64,000 nucleotides of DNA from Budorcas taxicolor. Its lineage: Eukaryota; Chordata; Mammalia; Artiodactyla; Bovidae. This document shows positions 24,132 through 38,500 of this stretch, piece after piece (position 1 is the first letter of the stretch; every line of letters starts with the position of its first letter). Below the pieces are notes generated by a model. It did no database searches, was not told the origin of the DNA, and was given only the letters and a program-made list of their open reading frames with translations. The DNA is taken from the NCBI RefSeq assembly GCF_023091745.1, contig NW_026292704.1, forward strand, positions 372,001-436,000, in the 5' to 3' direction. The translations under genes and the position numbers were made by a program.

Positions 24132-27100
24132 TTGAGATGCGACGGGAACGCCGGGAACTCTTTCCCGACGAAGCAGGGAAAGGATCCCTCATCTCGAGCT
24201 ACGAGGCGGAAACGGGGCTCCTCTGGATGTGGGCGGGACCCTCGTGATTCCTCTCGAGTGGAGACGGCTAGGTCGGGGAACTTCTTGATTTGCACCAAGG
24301 GTGTGAAGGACCCTTTCGAAGTTCCAGAGGTGAGGTGTGATCAGCCTCGAGACGCCTCAGCGGAAATGGGCCTCATCTCGCCTGGAGGGGAGAACCTCCT
24401 GGATTTTCTCGAGTTGCGGCAGGTCTTCTCGAGTTACGACGGGGACCTCAGGGACCCGCTCTGGTGGCCTCAGGAAAGGCCAGTCCCCATGCGAGTTGCT
24501 AGGGGACCTCTCGGGATTCCTCTCCCGTCCATGCCGGGGCCTCAGTCCTTGTGTGGAGTCGGGGCCGGAACCTGAGGATTCCTCTCCAGTGTTGCCAAGG
24601 ATCTTGGGGTGCTTCTGAGTCTCCCCAGGGGAGTCAGGCCGCGTCTCGAGTGGGGGCCTGCACGTGCGCTTTCCTCCCGAGCTGCAGCAGTAGTGTCACT
24701 CTTCCTGACACGTGGATCAAGGGATCTGTGGCTTTCCCTCGAGGCTGTCCCTCGAGGCTTTCCCACGAGGCTTTCCCACAGGGCTGTGCCACGTGCCACC
24801 TTGGTGTGAGTCGATCCTCGGCGTGAAAGACGAGCCGGTGAAGGGAAAAGAGGTTCCTATGGAATGGACTGAGACATCTGGGGGACTCTTGGAATGGTGG
24901 CACGACCCTGGAGTTCCTCTCGCCGTTTCTGTTGAGAGGACCTCCTCTTGAGATGCGACGGGAACGCCGGGAACTCTTTCCCGACGAAGCAGGGAAAGGA
25001 TCCCTCATCTCGAGCTACGAGGCGGAAACGGGGCTCCTCTGGATGTGGGCGGGACCCTCGTGATTCCTCTCGAGTGGAGACGGCTAGGTCGGGGAACTTC
25101 TTGATTTGCACCAAGGGTGTGAAAGACCCTTTCGAAGTTCCAGAGGTGTGGTGTGATCAGCCTCGAGACGCCTCAGCGGAAATGGGCCTCATCTCGCCTG
25201 GAGGGGAGAACCTCCTGGATTTTCTCGAGTTGCGGCAGGTCTTCTCGAGTTACGACCGGGACCTCAGGGACCCGCTCTGGTGGCCTCAGGAAAGGCCAGT
25301 CCCCATGCGAGTTGCTAGGGGACCTCTCGGGATTCCTCTCCCGTCCATGCCGGGGCCTCAGTCCTTGTGTGGAGTCGGGGCCGGAACCTGAGGATTCCTC
25401 TCCAGTGTTGCCATGGATCTTGGGGTGCTTCTGAGTCTCCCCAGGGGAGTCAGGCCTCGTCTCGAGTGGGGGCCTGCACGTGCGCTTTCCTCCCGAGCTG
25501 CAGCAGTAGTGTCACGCTTCCTGTCACGTGGATCAAGGGATCTGTGGCTTTCCCTCGAGGCTGTCCCTCGAGGCTTTCCCACGAGGCTTTCCCACAGGGC
25601 TGTGCCACGTGCCACCTTGGTGTGAGTCGATCCTCGGCGTGAAAGACGAGCCCGTGAAGGGAAAAGAGGTTCCTGTGGAATGGACTGAGACATCTGGGGG
25701 ACTCTTGGAATGGTGGCACGACCCTGGAGTTCCTCTCGCCGTTCCTGTTGAGAGGGCCTCCTCTTGAGATGCGACGGGAACGCCGGGAACTCTTTCCCGA
25801 CGAAGCAGGGAAAGGATCCCTCATCTCGAGCTACGAGGCGGAAATGGGGCTCCTCTGGATGTGGGCGGGACCCTCGTGATTCCTCTCGAGTGGAGACGGC
25901 TAGGTCGGGGAACTTCTTGATTTGCACCAAGGGTGTGAAGGACCCTTTCGAAGTTCCAGAGGTGAGGTGTGATCAGCCTCGAGACGCCTCAGCGGAAATG
26001 GGCCTCATCTCGCCTGGAGGGGAGAACCTCCTGGATTTTCTCGAGTTGCGGCAGGTCTTCTCGAGTTACGACGGGGACCTCAGGGACCCGCTCTGGTGGC
26101 CTCAGGAAAGGCCAGTCCCCATGCGAGTTGCTAGGGGACCTCTCGGGATTCCTCTCCCGTCCATGCCGGGGCCTCAGTCCTTGTGTGGAGTCGGGGCCGG
26201 AACCTGAGGATTCCTCTCCAGTGTTGCCATGGATCTTGGGGTGCTTCTGAGTTTCCCCAGGGGAGTCAGGCCTCGTCTCGAGTGGGGGCCTGCACGTGCG
26301 CTTTCCTCCCGAGCTACAGCAGTAGTGTCACGCTTCCTGTCACGTGGATCAAGGGATCTGTGGCTTTCCCTCGAGGCTGTCCCTCGAGGCTTTCCCACGA
26401 GGCTTTCCCACAGGGCTGTGCCACATGCCACCTTGGTGTGAGTCGATCCTCGGCGTGAAAGACGAGCCGGTGAAGGGAAAAGAGGTTCCTGTGGAATGGA
26501 CTGAGACATCTGGGGGACTCTTGGAATGGTGGCACGACCCTGGAGTTCCTCTCGCCGTTCCTGTTGAGAGGGCCTCCTCTTGAGATGCGATGGGAACGCC
26601 GGGAACTCTTTCCCGACGAAGCAGGGAAAGGATCCCTCATCTCGAGCTACGAGGCGGAAACGGGGCTCCTCTGGATGTGGGCGGGACCCTCGTGATTCCT
26701 CTCGAGTGGAGACGGCTAGGTCGGGGAACTTCTTGATTTGCACCAAGGGTGTGAAGGACCCTTTCGAAGTTCCAGAGGTGAGGTGTGATCAGCCTCGAGA
26801 CGCCTCAGCGGAAATGGGCCTCATCTCGCCTGGAGGGGAGAACCTCCTGGATTTTCTCGAGTTGCGGCAGGTCTTCTCGAGTTACGACGGGGACCTCAGG
26901 GACCCGCTCTGGTGGCCTCAGGAAAGGCCAGTCCCCATGCGAGTTGCTAGGGGACCTCTCGGGATTCCTCTCCCGTCCATGCCGGGGCCTCAGTCCTTGT
27001 GTGGAGTCGGGGCCGGAACCTGAGGATTCCTCTCCAGTGTTGCCATGGATCTTGGGGTGCTTCTGAGTCTCCCCAGGGGAGTCAGGCCTCGTCTCGAGTG

Positions 27101-30100
27101 GGGGCCTGCACGTGCGCTTTCCTCCCGAGCTGCAGCAGTAGTGTCACGTGTCCTGTCACGTGGATCAAGGGATCTGTGGCTTTCCCTCGAGGCTGTCCCT
27201 CGAGGCTTTCCCACGAGGCTTTCCCACAGGGCTGTGCCACGTGCCACCTTGGTGTGAGTCCATCCTCGGCGTGAAAGACGTGCCGGTGAAGGGAAAAGAG
27301 GTTCCTCTGGAATGGACTGAGACATCTGGGGGACTCTTGCAATGGTGGCACGACCCTGGAGTTCCTCTCGCCGTTCCTGTTGAGAGGGCCTCCTCTTGAG
27401 ATGCGACGGGAACGCCGGGAACTCTTTCCCGACGAAGCAGGGAAAGGATCCCTCATCTCGAGCTACGAGGCGGAAACGGGGCTCCTCTGGATGTGGGCGG
27501 GACCCTCGTGATTCCTCTCGAGTGGAGACGGCTAGGTCGGGGAACTTCTTGATTTGCACCAAGGGTGTGAAGGACCCTTTCGAAGTTCCAGAGGTGAGGT
27601 GTGATCAGCCTCGAGACGCCTCAGCGGAAATGGGCCTCATCTCGCCTGGAGGGGAGAACCTCCTGGATTTTCTCGAGTTGCGGCAGGTCTTCTCGAGTTA
27701 CGACGGGGACCTCAGGGACCCGCTCTGGTGGCCTCAGGAAAGGCCAGTCCCCATGCGAGTTGCTAGGGGACCTCTCGGGATTCCTCTCCCGTCCATGCCG
27801 GGGCCTCAGTCCTTGTGTGGAGTCGGGGCCGGAACCTGAGGATTCCTCTCCAGTGTTGCCATGGATCTTGGGGTGCTTCTGAGTCTCCCCAGGGGAGTCA
27901 GGCCTCGTCTCGAGTGGGGGCCTGCACGTGCGCTTTCCTCCCGAGCTGCAGCAGTAGTGTCACGCTTCCTGTCACGTGGATCAAGGGATCTGTGGCTTTC
28001 CCTCGAGGCTGTCCCTCGAGGCTTTCCCACGAGGCTTTCCCACAGGGCTGTGCCACGTGCCACCTTGGTGTGAGTCTATCCTCGGCGTGAAAGACGAGCC
28101 GGTGAAGGGAAAAGAGGTTCCTCTGGAATGGACTGAGACATCTGGGGGACTCTTGGAATGGTGGCACGACCCTGGAGTTCCTCTCGCCGTTCCTGTTGAG
28201 AGGGCCTCCTCTTGAGATGCGACGGGAACGCCGGGAACTCTTTCCCGACGAAGCAGGGAAAGGATCCCTCATCTCGAGCTACGAGGCGGAAACGGGGCTC
28301 CTCTGGATGTGGGCGGGACCCTCGTGATTCCTCTCGAGTGGAGACGGCTAGGTCGGGGAACTTCTTGATTTGCACCAAGGGTGTGAAGGACCCTTTCGAA
28401 GTTCCAGAGGTGAGGTGTGATCAGCCTCGAGACGCCTCAGCGGAAATGGGCCTCATCTCGCCTGGAGGGGAGAACCTCCTGGATTTTCTCGAGTTGCGGC
28501 AGGTCTTCTCGAGTTACGACGGGGACCTCAGGGACCCGCTCTGGTGGCCTCAGGAAAGGCCAGTCCCCATGCGAGTTGCTAGGGGACCTCTCGGGATTCC
28601 TCTCCCGTCCATGCCGGGGCCTCAGTCCTTGTGTGGAGTCGGGGCCGGAACCTGAGGATTCCTCTCCAGTGTTGCCATGGATCTTGGGGTGCTTCTGAGT
28701 CTCCCCAGGGGAGTCAGGCCTCGTCTCGAGTGGGGGCCTGCACGTGCACTTTCCTCCCGAGCTGCAGCAGTAGTGTCACGCGTCCTGTCACGTGGATCAA
28801 GGGATCTGTGGCTTTCCCTCGAGGCTGTCCCTCGAGGCTTTCCCACGAGGCTTTCCCACAGGGCTGTGCCACATGCCACCTTGGTGTGAGTCCATCCTCG
28901 GCGTGAAAGACGAGCCGGTGAAGGGAAAAGAGGTTCCTGTGGAATGGACTGAGACATCTGGGGGACTCTTGCAATGGTGGCACGACCCTGGAGTTCCTCT
29001 CGCCGTTCCTGTTGAGAGGGCCTCCTCTTGAGATGCGACGGGAACGCCGGGAACTCTTTCCCGACGAAGCAGGGAAAGGATCCCTCATCTCGAGCTACGA
29101 GGCGGAAACGGGGCTCCTCTGGATGTGGGCGGGACCCTCGTGATTCCTCTCGAGTGGAGACGGCTAGGTCGGGGAACTTCTTGATTTGCACCAAGGGTGT
29201 GAAGGACCCTTTCGAAGTTCCAGAGGTGAGGTGTGATCAGCCTCGAGACGCCTCAGTGGAAATGGGCCTCATCTCGCCTGGAGGGGAGAACCTCCTGGAT
29301 TTTCTCGAGTTGCGGCAGGTCTTCTCGAGTTACGACGGGGACCTCAGGGACCCGCTCTGGTGGCCTCAGGAAAGGCCAGTCCCCATGCGAGTTGCTAGGG
29401 GACCTCTCGGGATTCCTCTCCCGTCCATGCCGGGCCCTCAGTCCTTGTGTGGAGTCGGGGCCGGAACCTGAGGATTCCTCTCCAGTGTTGCCAAGGATCT
29501 TGGGGTGCTTCTGAGTCTCCCCAGGGGAGTCAGGCCTCGTCTCGAGTGGGGGCCTGCACGTGCGCTTTCCTCCCGAGCTGCAGCAGTAGTGTCACGCTTC
29601 CTGTCACGTGGATCAAGGGATCTGTGGCTTTCCCTCGAGGCTGTCCCTCGAGGCTTTCCCACGAGGCTTTCCCACAGGGCTGTGCCACGTGCCACCTTGG
29701 TGTGAGTCGATCCTTGGCGTGAAAGACGAGCCGGTGAAGGGAAAAGAGGTTCCTCTGGAATGGACTGAGACATCTGGGGGACTCTTGGAATGGTGGCACG
29801 ACCCTGGAGTTCCTCTCGCCGTTCCTGTTGAGAGGGCCTCCTCTTGAGATGCGACGGGAACGCCGGGAACTCTTTCCCGACGAAGCAGGGAAAGGATCCC
29901 TCATCTCGAGCTACGAGGCGGAAACGGGGCTCCTCTGGATGTGGGCGGGACCCTCGTGATTCCTCTCGAGTGGAGACGGCTAGGTCGGGGAACTTCTTGA
30001 TTTGCACCAAGGGTGTGAAGGACCCTTTCGAAGTTCCAGAGGTGAGCTGTGATCAGCCTCGAGACGCCTCAGCGGAAATGGGCCTCATCTCGCCTGGAGG

Positions 30101-31475
30101 GGAGAACCTCCTGGATTTTCTCGAGTTGCGGCAGGTCTTCTCGAGTTACGACGGGGACCTCAGGGACCCGCTCTGGTGGCCTCAGGAAAGGCCAGTCCCC
30201 ATGCGAGTTGCTAGGGGACCTCTCGGGATTCCTCTCCCGTCCATGCCGGGGCCTCAGTCCTTGTGTGGAGTCGGGGCCGGAACCTGAGGATTCCTCTCCA
30301 GTGTTGCCATGGATCTTGGGGTGCTTCTGAGTCTCCCCAGGGGAGTCAGGCCTCGTCTCGAGTGGGGGCCTGCACGTGCGCTTTCCTCCCGAGCTGCAGC
30401 AGTAGTGTCACGCGTCCTGTCACGTGGATCAAGGGATCTGTGGCTTTCCCTCGAGGCTGTCCCTCGAGGCTTTCCCACGAGGCTTTCCCACAGGGCTGTG
30501 CCACGTGCCACCTTGGTGTGAGTCCATCCTCGGCGTGAAAGACGTGCCGGTGAAGGGAAAAGAGGTTCCTCTGGAATGGACTGAGACATCTGGGGGACTC
30601 TTGCAATGGTGGCACGACCCTGGAGTTCCTCTCGCCGTTCCTGTTGAGAGGGCCTCCTCTTGAGATGCGACGGGAACGCCGGGAACTCTTTCCCGACGAA
30701 GCAGGGAAAGGATCCCTCATCTCGAGCTACGAGGCGGAAACGGGGCTCCTCTGGATGTGGGCGGGACCCTCGTGATTCCTCTCGAGTGGAGACGGCTAGG
30801 TCGGGGAACTTCTTGATTTGCACCAAGGGTGTGAAGGACCCTTTCGAAGTTCCAGAGGTGAGGTGTGATCAGCCTCGAGACGCCTCAGCGGAAATGGGCC
30901 TCATCTCGCCTGGAGGGGAGAACCTCCTGGATTTTCTCGAGTTGCGGCAGGTCTTCTCGAGTTACGACGGGGACCTCAGGGACCCGCTCTGGTGGCCTCA
31001 GGAAAGGCCAGTCCCCATGCGAGTTGCTAGGGGACCTCTCGGGATTCCTCTCCCGTCCATGCCGGGCCCTCAGTCCTTGTGTGGAGTCGGGGCCGGAACC
31101 TGAGGATTCCTCTCCAGTGTTGCCATGGATCTTGGGGTGCTTCTGAGTCTCCCCAGGGGAGTCAGGCCTCGTCTCGAGTGGGGGCCTGCACGTGCGCTTT
31201 CCTCCCGAGCTGCAGCAGTAGTGTCACGCTTCCTGTCACGTGGATCAAGGGATCTGTGGCTTTCCCTCGAGGCTGTCCCTCGAGGCTTTCCCACGAGGCT
31301 TTCCCACAGGGCTGTGCCACGTGCCACCTTGGTGTGAGTCTATCCTCGGCGTGAAAGACGAGCCGGTGAAGGGAAAAGAGGTTCCTCTGGAATGGACTGA
31401 GACATCTGGGGGACTCTTGGAATGGTGGCACGACCCTGGAGTTCCTCTCGCCGTTCCTGTTGAGAGGGCCTCCTC
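24132..31475 (+). repeat. Nine-unit domain with a marked monomer recurring every second unit
   Basis: All nine units are exactly 816 bp. The linked markers gagtccatcc and cttgcaatgg appear in the units at 26580, 28212 and 29844, each two units apart. gacgtgccgg accompanies them in the first and last. The unit at 28212 instead has gacgagccgg, cctgtgg and cacatgcc, which it shares with the unit at 25764, so it looks like a conversion product. The unit at 24132 has tttctgttgagaggacc, and the one at 24948 has gtgtggtgtgatc. Confidence 0.75.
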
Positions 31476-34400
31476 TTGAGATGCGACGGGAACGCCGGGA
31501 ACTCTTTCCCGACGAAGCAGGGAAAGGATCCCTCATCTCGAGCTACGAGGCGGAAACGGGGCTCCTCTGGATGTGGGCTGGACCCTCGTGATTCCTCTCG
31601 AGTGGAGACGGCTAGGTCGGGGAACTTCTTGATTTGCACCAAGGGTGTGAAGGACCCTTTCGAAGTTCCAGAGGTGAGGTGTGATCAGCCTCGAGACGCC
31701 TCAGCGGAAATGGGCCTCATCTCGCCTGGAGGGGAGAACCTCCTGGATTTTCTCGAGTTGCGGCAGGTCTTCTCGAGTTACGACGGGGACCTCAGGGACC
31801 CGCTCTGGTGGCCTCAGGAAAGGCCAGTCCCCATGCGAGTTGCTAGGGGACCTCTCGGGATTCCTCTCCCGTCCATGCCGGGGCCTCAGTCCTTGTGTGG
31901 AGTCGGGGCCGGAACCTGAGGATTCCTCTCCAGTGTTGCCAAGGATCTTGGGGTGCTTCTGAGTCTCCCCAGGGGAGTCAGGCCTCGTCTCGAGTGGGGG
32001 CCTGCACGTGCGCTTTCCTCCCGAGCTGCAGCAGTAGTGTCACGCTTCCTGTCACGTGGATCAAGGGATCTGTGGCTTTCCCTCGAGGCTGTCCCTCGAG
32101 GCTTTCCCACGAGGCTTTCCCACAGGGCTGTGCCACGTGCCACCTTGGTGTGAGTCGATCCTCGGCGTGAAAGACGAGCCGGTGAAGGGAAAAGAGGTTC
32201 CTCTGGAATGGACTGAGACATCTGGGGGACTCTTGGAATGGTGGCACGACCCTGGAGTTCCTCTCGCCGTTTCTGTTGAGAGGACCTCCTCTTGAGATGC
32301 GACGGGAACGCCGGGAACTCTTTCCCGACGAAGCAGGGAAAGGATCCCTCATCTCGAGCTACGAGGCGGAAACGGGGCTCCTCTGGATGTGGGCGGGATC
32401 CTCGTGATTCCTCTCGAGTGGAGACGGCTAGGTCGGGGAACTTCTTGATTTGCACCAAGGGTGTGAAAGACCCTTTCGAAGTTCCAGAGGTGTGGTGTGA
32501 TCAGCCTCGAGACGCCTCAGCGGAAATGGGCCTCATCTCGCCTGGAGGGGAGAACCTCCTGGATTTTCTCGAGTTGCGGCAGGTCTTCTCGAGTTACGAC
32601 GGGGACCTCAGGGACCCGCTCTGGTGGCCTCAGGAAAGGCGAGTCCCCATGCGAGTTGCTAGGGGACCTCTCGGGATTCCTCTCCCGTCCATGCCGGGGC
32701 CTCAGTCCTTGTGTGGAGTCGGGGCCGGAACCTGAGGATTCCTCTCCAGTGTTGCCATGGATCTTGGGGTGCTTCTGAGTCTCCCCAGGGGAGTCAGGCC
32801 TCGTCTCGAGTGGGGGCCTGCACGTGCGCTTTCCTCCCGAGCTGCAGCAGTAGTGTCACGCTTCCTGTCACGTGGATCAAGGGATCTGTGGCTTTCCCTC
32901 GAGGCTGTCCCTCGAGGCTTTCCCACGAGGCTTTCCCACAGGGCTGTGCCACGTGCCACCTTGGTGTGAGTCGATCCTCGGCGTGAAAGACGAGCCGGTG
33001 AAGGGAAAAGAGGTTCCTGTGGAATGGACTGAGACATCTGGGGGACTCTTGGAATGGTGGCACGACCCTGGAGTTCCTCTCGCCGTTCCTGTTGAGAGGG
33101 CCTCCTCTTGAGATGCGACGGGAACGCCGGGAACTCTTTCCCGACGAAGCAGGGAAAGGATCCCTCATCTCGAGCTACGAGGCGGAAACGGGGCTCCTCT
33201 GGATGTGGGCGGGACCCTCGTGATTCCTCTCGAGTGGAGACGGCTAGGTCGGGGAACTTCTTGATTTGCACCAAGGGTGTGAAGGACCCTTTCGAAGTTC
33301 CAGAGGTGAGGTGTGATCAGCCTCGAGACGCCTCAGTGGAAATGGGCCTCATCTCGCCTGGAGGGGAGAACCTCCTGGATTTTCTCGAGTTGCGGCAGGT
33401 CTTCTCGAGTTACGACGGGGACCTCAGGGACCCGCTCTGGTGGCCTCAGGAAAGGCCAGTCCCCATGCGAGTTGCTAGGGGACCTCTCGGGATTCCTCTC
33501 CCGTCCATGCCGGGGCCTCAGTCCTTGTGTGGAGTCGGGGCCGGAACCTGAGGATTCCTCTCCAGTGTTGCCATGGATCTTGGGGTGCTTCTGAGTCTCC
33601 CCAGGGGAGTCAGGCCTCGTCTCGAGTGGGGGCCTGCACGTGCGCTTTCCTCCCGAGCTGCAGCAGTAGTGTCACGCTTCCTGTCACGTGGATCAAGGGA
33701 TCTGTGGCTTTCCCTCGAGGCTGTCCCTCGAGGCTTTCCCACGAGGCTTTCCCACAGGGCTGTGCCACGTGCCACCTTGGTGTGAGTCGATCCTCGGCGT
33801 GAAAGACGAGCCGGTGAAGGGAAAAGAGGTTCCTCTGGAATGGACTGAGACATCTGGGGGACTCTTGGAATGGTGGCACGACCCTGGAGTTCCTCTCGCC
33901 GTTCCTGTTGAGAGGGCCTCCTCTTGAGATGCGACGGGAACGCCGGGAACTCTTTCCCGACGAAGCAGGGAAAGGATCCCTCATCTCGAGCTACGAGGCG
34001 GAAACGGGGCTCCTCTGGATGTGGGCGGGACCATCGTGAATCCTCTCGTGTGGAGACGGCTAGGTCGGGGAACTTCTTGATTTGCACCAAGGGTGTGAAG
34101 GACCCTTTCGAAGTTCCAGAGGTGAGGTGTGATCAGCCTCGAGACGCCTCAGCGGAAATGGGCCTCATCTCGCCTGGAGGGGAGAACCTCCTGGATTTTC
34201 TCGAGTTGCGGCAGGTCTTCTCGAGTTACGACGGGGACCTCAGGGACCCGCTCTGGTGGCCTCAGGAAAGGCCAGTCCCCATGCGAGTTGCTAGGGGACC
34301 TCTCGGGATTCCTCTCCCATCCATGCCGGGGCCTCAGTCCTTGTGTGGAGTCGGGGCCGGAACCTGCGGATACCTCTCCAGTGTTGCCATGGATCTTGGG

Positions 34401-35555
34401 GTGCTTCTGAGTCTCCTCAGGGGAGTCAGGCCTCGTCTCGAGTGGGGGCCTGCACGTGCGCTTTCCTCCCGAGCTGCAGCAGTAGTGTCACGCTTCCTGT
34501 CACGTGGATCAAGGGATCTGTGGCTTTCCCTCGAGGCTGTCCCTCGAGGCTTTCCCACGAGGCTTTCCCACAGGGCTGTGCCACGTGCCACCTTGAGGTG
34601 AGTCGATCCTCGGCGTGAAAGACGAGCCGGTGAAGGGAAAAGAGGTTCCTCTGGAATGGACTGAGACATCTGGGGGACTCTTGGAATGGTGGCACGACCC
34701 TGGAGTTCCTCTCGCCGTTCCTGTTGAGAGGGCCTCCTCTTGAGATGCGACGGGAACGCCGGGAACTCTTTCCCGACGAAGCAGGGAAAGGATCCCTCAT
34801 CTCGAGCTACGAGGCGGAAACGGGGCTCCTCTGGATGTGGGCGGGACCCTCGTGATTCCTCTCGAGTGGAGACGGCTAGGTCGGGGAACTTCTTGATTTG
34901 CACCAAGGGTGTGAAGGACCCTTTCGAAGTTCCAGAGGTGAGCTGTGATCAGCCTCGAGACGCCTCAGCGGAAATGGGCCTCATCTCGCCTGGAGGGGAG
35001 AACCTCCTGGATTTTCTCGAGTTGCGGCAGGTCTTCTCGAGTTACGACGGGGACCTCAGGGACCCGCTCTGGTGGCCTCAGGAAAGGCCAGTCCCCATGC
35101 GAGTTGCTAGGGGACCTCTCGGGATTCCTCTCCCGTCCATGCCGGGGCCTCAGTCCTTGTGTGGAGTCGGGGCCGGAACCTGAGGATTCCTCTCCAGTGT
35201 TGCCATGGATCTTGGGGTGCTTCTGAGTCTCCCCAGGGGAGTCAGGCCTCGTCTCGAGTGGGGGCCTGCACGTGCGCTTTCCTCCCGAGCTGCAGCAGTA
35301 GTGTCACGCTTCCTGTCACGTGGATCAAGGGATCTGTGGCTTTCCCTCGAGGCTGTCCCTCGAGGCTTTCCCACGAGGCTTTCCCACAGGGCTGTGCCAC
35401 GTGCCACCTTGGTGTGAGTCGATCCTCGGCGTGAAAGACGAGCCGGTGAAGGGAAAAGAGGTTCCTCTGGAATGGACTGAGACATCTGGGGGACTCTTGG
35501 AATGGTGGCACGACCCTGGAGTTCCTCTCGCCGTTCCTGTTGAGAGGGCCTCCTC
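31476..35555 (+). repeat. 5-unit (4,080-bp) higher-order repeat, copy 1
   Basis: Five 816-bp units. Rare variants recur exactly 4,080 bases downstream: the tttctgttgagagg site near 32270 and 36350, gtgtggtgtgatc near 32490 and 36570, ggcgagtcccc near 32639 and 36719, ggaccatcgtgaatcc near 34028 and 38108, and gcggatacc near 34366 and 38446. Several linked rare variants at one fixed offset show that the whole block was duplicated. The third units differ between copies (agtggaaatg near 33335 has no partner; gcagctcttc near 37476 is only in copy 2), so some conversion followed. Confidence 0.85.
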
Positions 35556-38500
35556 TTGAGATGCGACGGGAACGCCGGGAACTCTTTCCCGACGAAGCAG
35601 GGAAAGGATCCCTCATCTCGAGCTACGAGGCGGAAACGGGGCTCCTCTGGATGTGGGCGGGACCCTCGTGATTCCTCTCGAGTGGAGACGGCTAGGTCGG
35701 GGAACTTCTTGATTTGCACCAAGGGTGTGAAAGACCCTTTCGAAGTTCCAGAGGTGAGCTGTGATCAGCCTCGAGACGCCTCAGCGGAAATGGGCCTCAT
35801 CTCGCCTGGAGGGGAGAACCTCCTGGATTTTCTCGAGTTGCGGCAGGTCTTCTCGAGTTACGACGGGGACCTCAGGGACCCGCTCTGGTGGCCTCAGGAA
35901 AGGCCAGTCCCCATGCGAGTTGCTAGGGGACCTCTCGGGATTCCTCTCCCGTCCATGCCGGGGCCTCAGTCCTTGTGTGGAGTCGGGGCCGGAACCTGAG
36001 GATTCCTCTCCAGTGTTGCCAAGGATCTTGGGGTGCTTCTGAGTCTCCCCAGGGGAGTCAGGCCTCGTCTCGAGTGGGGGCCTGCACGTGCGCTTTCCTC
36101 CCGAGCTGCAGCAGTAGTGTCACGCTTCCTGTCACGTGGATCAAGGGATCTGTGGCTTTTCCTCGAGGCTATCCCTCGAGGCTTTCCCACGAGGCTTTCC
36201 CACAGGGCTCTGCCACGTGCCACCTTGGTGTGAGTCGATCCTCGGCGTGAAAGACGAGCCGGTGAAGGGAAAAGAGGTTCCTCTGGAATGGACTGAGACA
36301 TCTGGGGGACTCTTGGAATGGTGGCACGACCCTGGAGTTCCTCTCGCCGTTTCTGTTGAGAGGACCTCCTCTTGAGATGCGACGGGAACGCCGGGAACTC
36401 TTTCCCGAAGAAGCAGGGAAAGGATCCCTCATCTCGAGCTACGAGGCGGAAACGGGGCTCCTCTGGATGTGGGCGGGACCCTCGTGATTCCTCTCGAGTG
36501 GAGACGGCTAGGTCGGGGAACTTCTTGATTTGCACCAAGGGTGTGAAAGACCCTTTCGAAGTTCCAGAGGTGTGGTGTGATCAGCCTCGAGACGCCTCAG
36601 CGGAAATGGGCCTCATCTCGCCTGGAGGGGAGAACCTCCTGGATTTTCTCGAGTTGCGGCAGGTCTTCTCGAGTTACGACGGGGACCTCAGGGACCCGCT
36701 CTGGTGGCCTCAGGAAAGGCGAGTCCCCATGCGAGTTGCTAGGGGACCTCTCGGGATTCCTCTCCCGTCCATGCCGGGGCCTCAGTCCTTGTGTGGAGTC
36801 GGGGCCGGAACCTGCGGATTCCTCTCCAGTGTTGCCATGGATCTTGGGGTGCTTCTGAGTCTCCCCAGGGGAGTCAGGCCTCGTCTCGAGTGGGGGCCTG
36901 CACGTGCGCTTTCCTCCCGAGCTGCAGCAGTAGTGTCACGCTTCCTGTCACGTGGATCAAGGGATCTGTGGCTTTCCCTCGAGGCTGTCCCTCGAGGCTT
37001 TCCCACGAGGCTTTCCCACAGGGCTGTGCCACGTGCCACCTTGGTGTGAGTCGATCCTCGGCGTGAAAGACGAGCCGGTGAAGGGAAAAGAGGTTCCTGT
37101 GGAATGGACTGAGACATCTGGGGGACTCTTGGAATGGTGGCACGACCCTGGAGTTCCTCTCGCCGTTCCTGTTGAGAGGGCCTCCTCTTGAGATGCGACG
37201 GGAACGCCGGGAACTCTTTCCCGACGAAGCAGGGAAAGGATCCCTCATCTCGAGCTACGAGGCGGAAACGGGGCTCCTCTGGATGTGGGCGGGACCCTCG
37301 TGATTCCTCTCGAGTGGAGACGGCTAGGTCGGGGAACTTCTTGATTTGCACCAAGGGTGTGAAGGACCCTTTCGAAGTTCCAGAGGTGAGGTGTGATCAG
37401 CCTCGAGACGCCTCAGCGGAAATGGGCCTCATCTCGCCTGGAGGGGAGAACCTCCTGGATTTTCTCGAGTTGCGGCAGCTCTTCTCGAGTTACGACGGGG
37501 ACCTCAGGGACCCGCTCTGGTGGCCTCAGGAAAGGCCAGTCCCCATGCGAGTTGCTAGGGGACCTCTCGGGATTCCTCTCCCGTCCATGCCGGGGCCTCA
37601 GTCCTTGTGTGGAGTCGGGGCCGGAACCTGAGGATTCCTCTCCAGTGTTGCCATGGATCTTGGGGTGCTTCTGAGTCTCCCCAGGGGAGTCAGGCCTCGT
37701 CTCGAGTGGGGGCCTGCACGTGCGCTTTCCTCCCGAGCTGCAGCAGTAGTGTCACGCTTCCTGTCACGTGGATCAAGGGATCTGTGGCTTTCCCTCGAGG
37801 CTGTCCCTCGAGGCTTTCCCACGAGGCTTTCCCACAGGGCTGTGCCACGTGCCACCTTGGTGTGAGTCGATCCTCGGCGTGAAAGACGAGCCGGTGAAGG
37901 GAAAAGAGGTTCCTCTGGAATGGACTGAGACATCTGGGGGACTCTTGGAATGGTGGCACGACCCTGGAGTTCCTCTCGCCGTTCCTGTTGAGAGGGCCTC
38001 CTCTTGAGATGCGACGGGAACGCCGGGAACTCTTTCCCGACGAAGCAGGGAAAGGATCCCTCATCTCGAGCTACGAGGCGGAAACGGGGCTCCTCTGGAT
38101 GTGGGCGGGACCATCGTGAATCCTCTCGAGTGGAGACGGCTAGGTCGGGGAACTTCTTGATTTGCACCAAGGGTGTGAAGGACCCTTTCGAAGTCCCAGA
38201 GGTGAGGTGTGATCAGCCTCGAGACGCCTCAGCGGAAATGGGCCTCATCTCGCCTGGAGGGGAGAACCTCCTGGATTTTCTCGAGTTGCGGCAGGTCTTC
38301 TCGAGTTACGACGGGGACCTCAGGGACCCGCTCTGGTGGCCTCAGGAAAGGCGAGTCCCCATGCGAGTTGCTAGGGGACCTCTCGGGATTCCTCTCCCGT
38401 CCATGCCGGGGCCTCAGTCCTTGTGTGGAGTCGGGGCCGGAACCTGCGGATACCTCTCCAGTGTTGCCATGGATCTTGGGGTGCTTCTGAGTCTCCTCAG

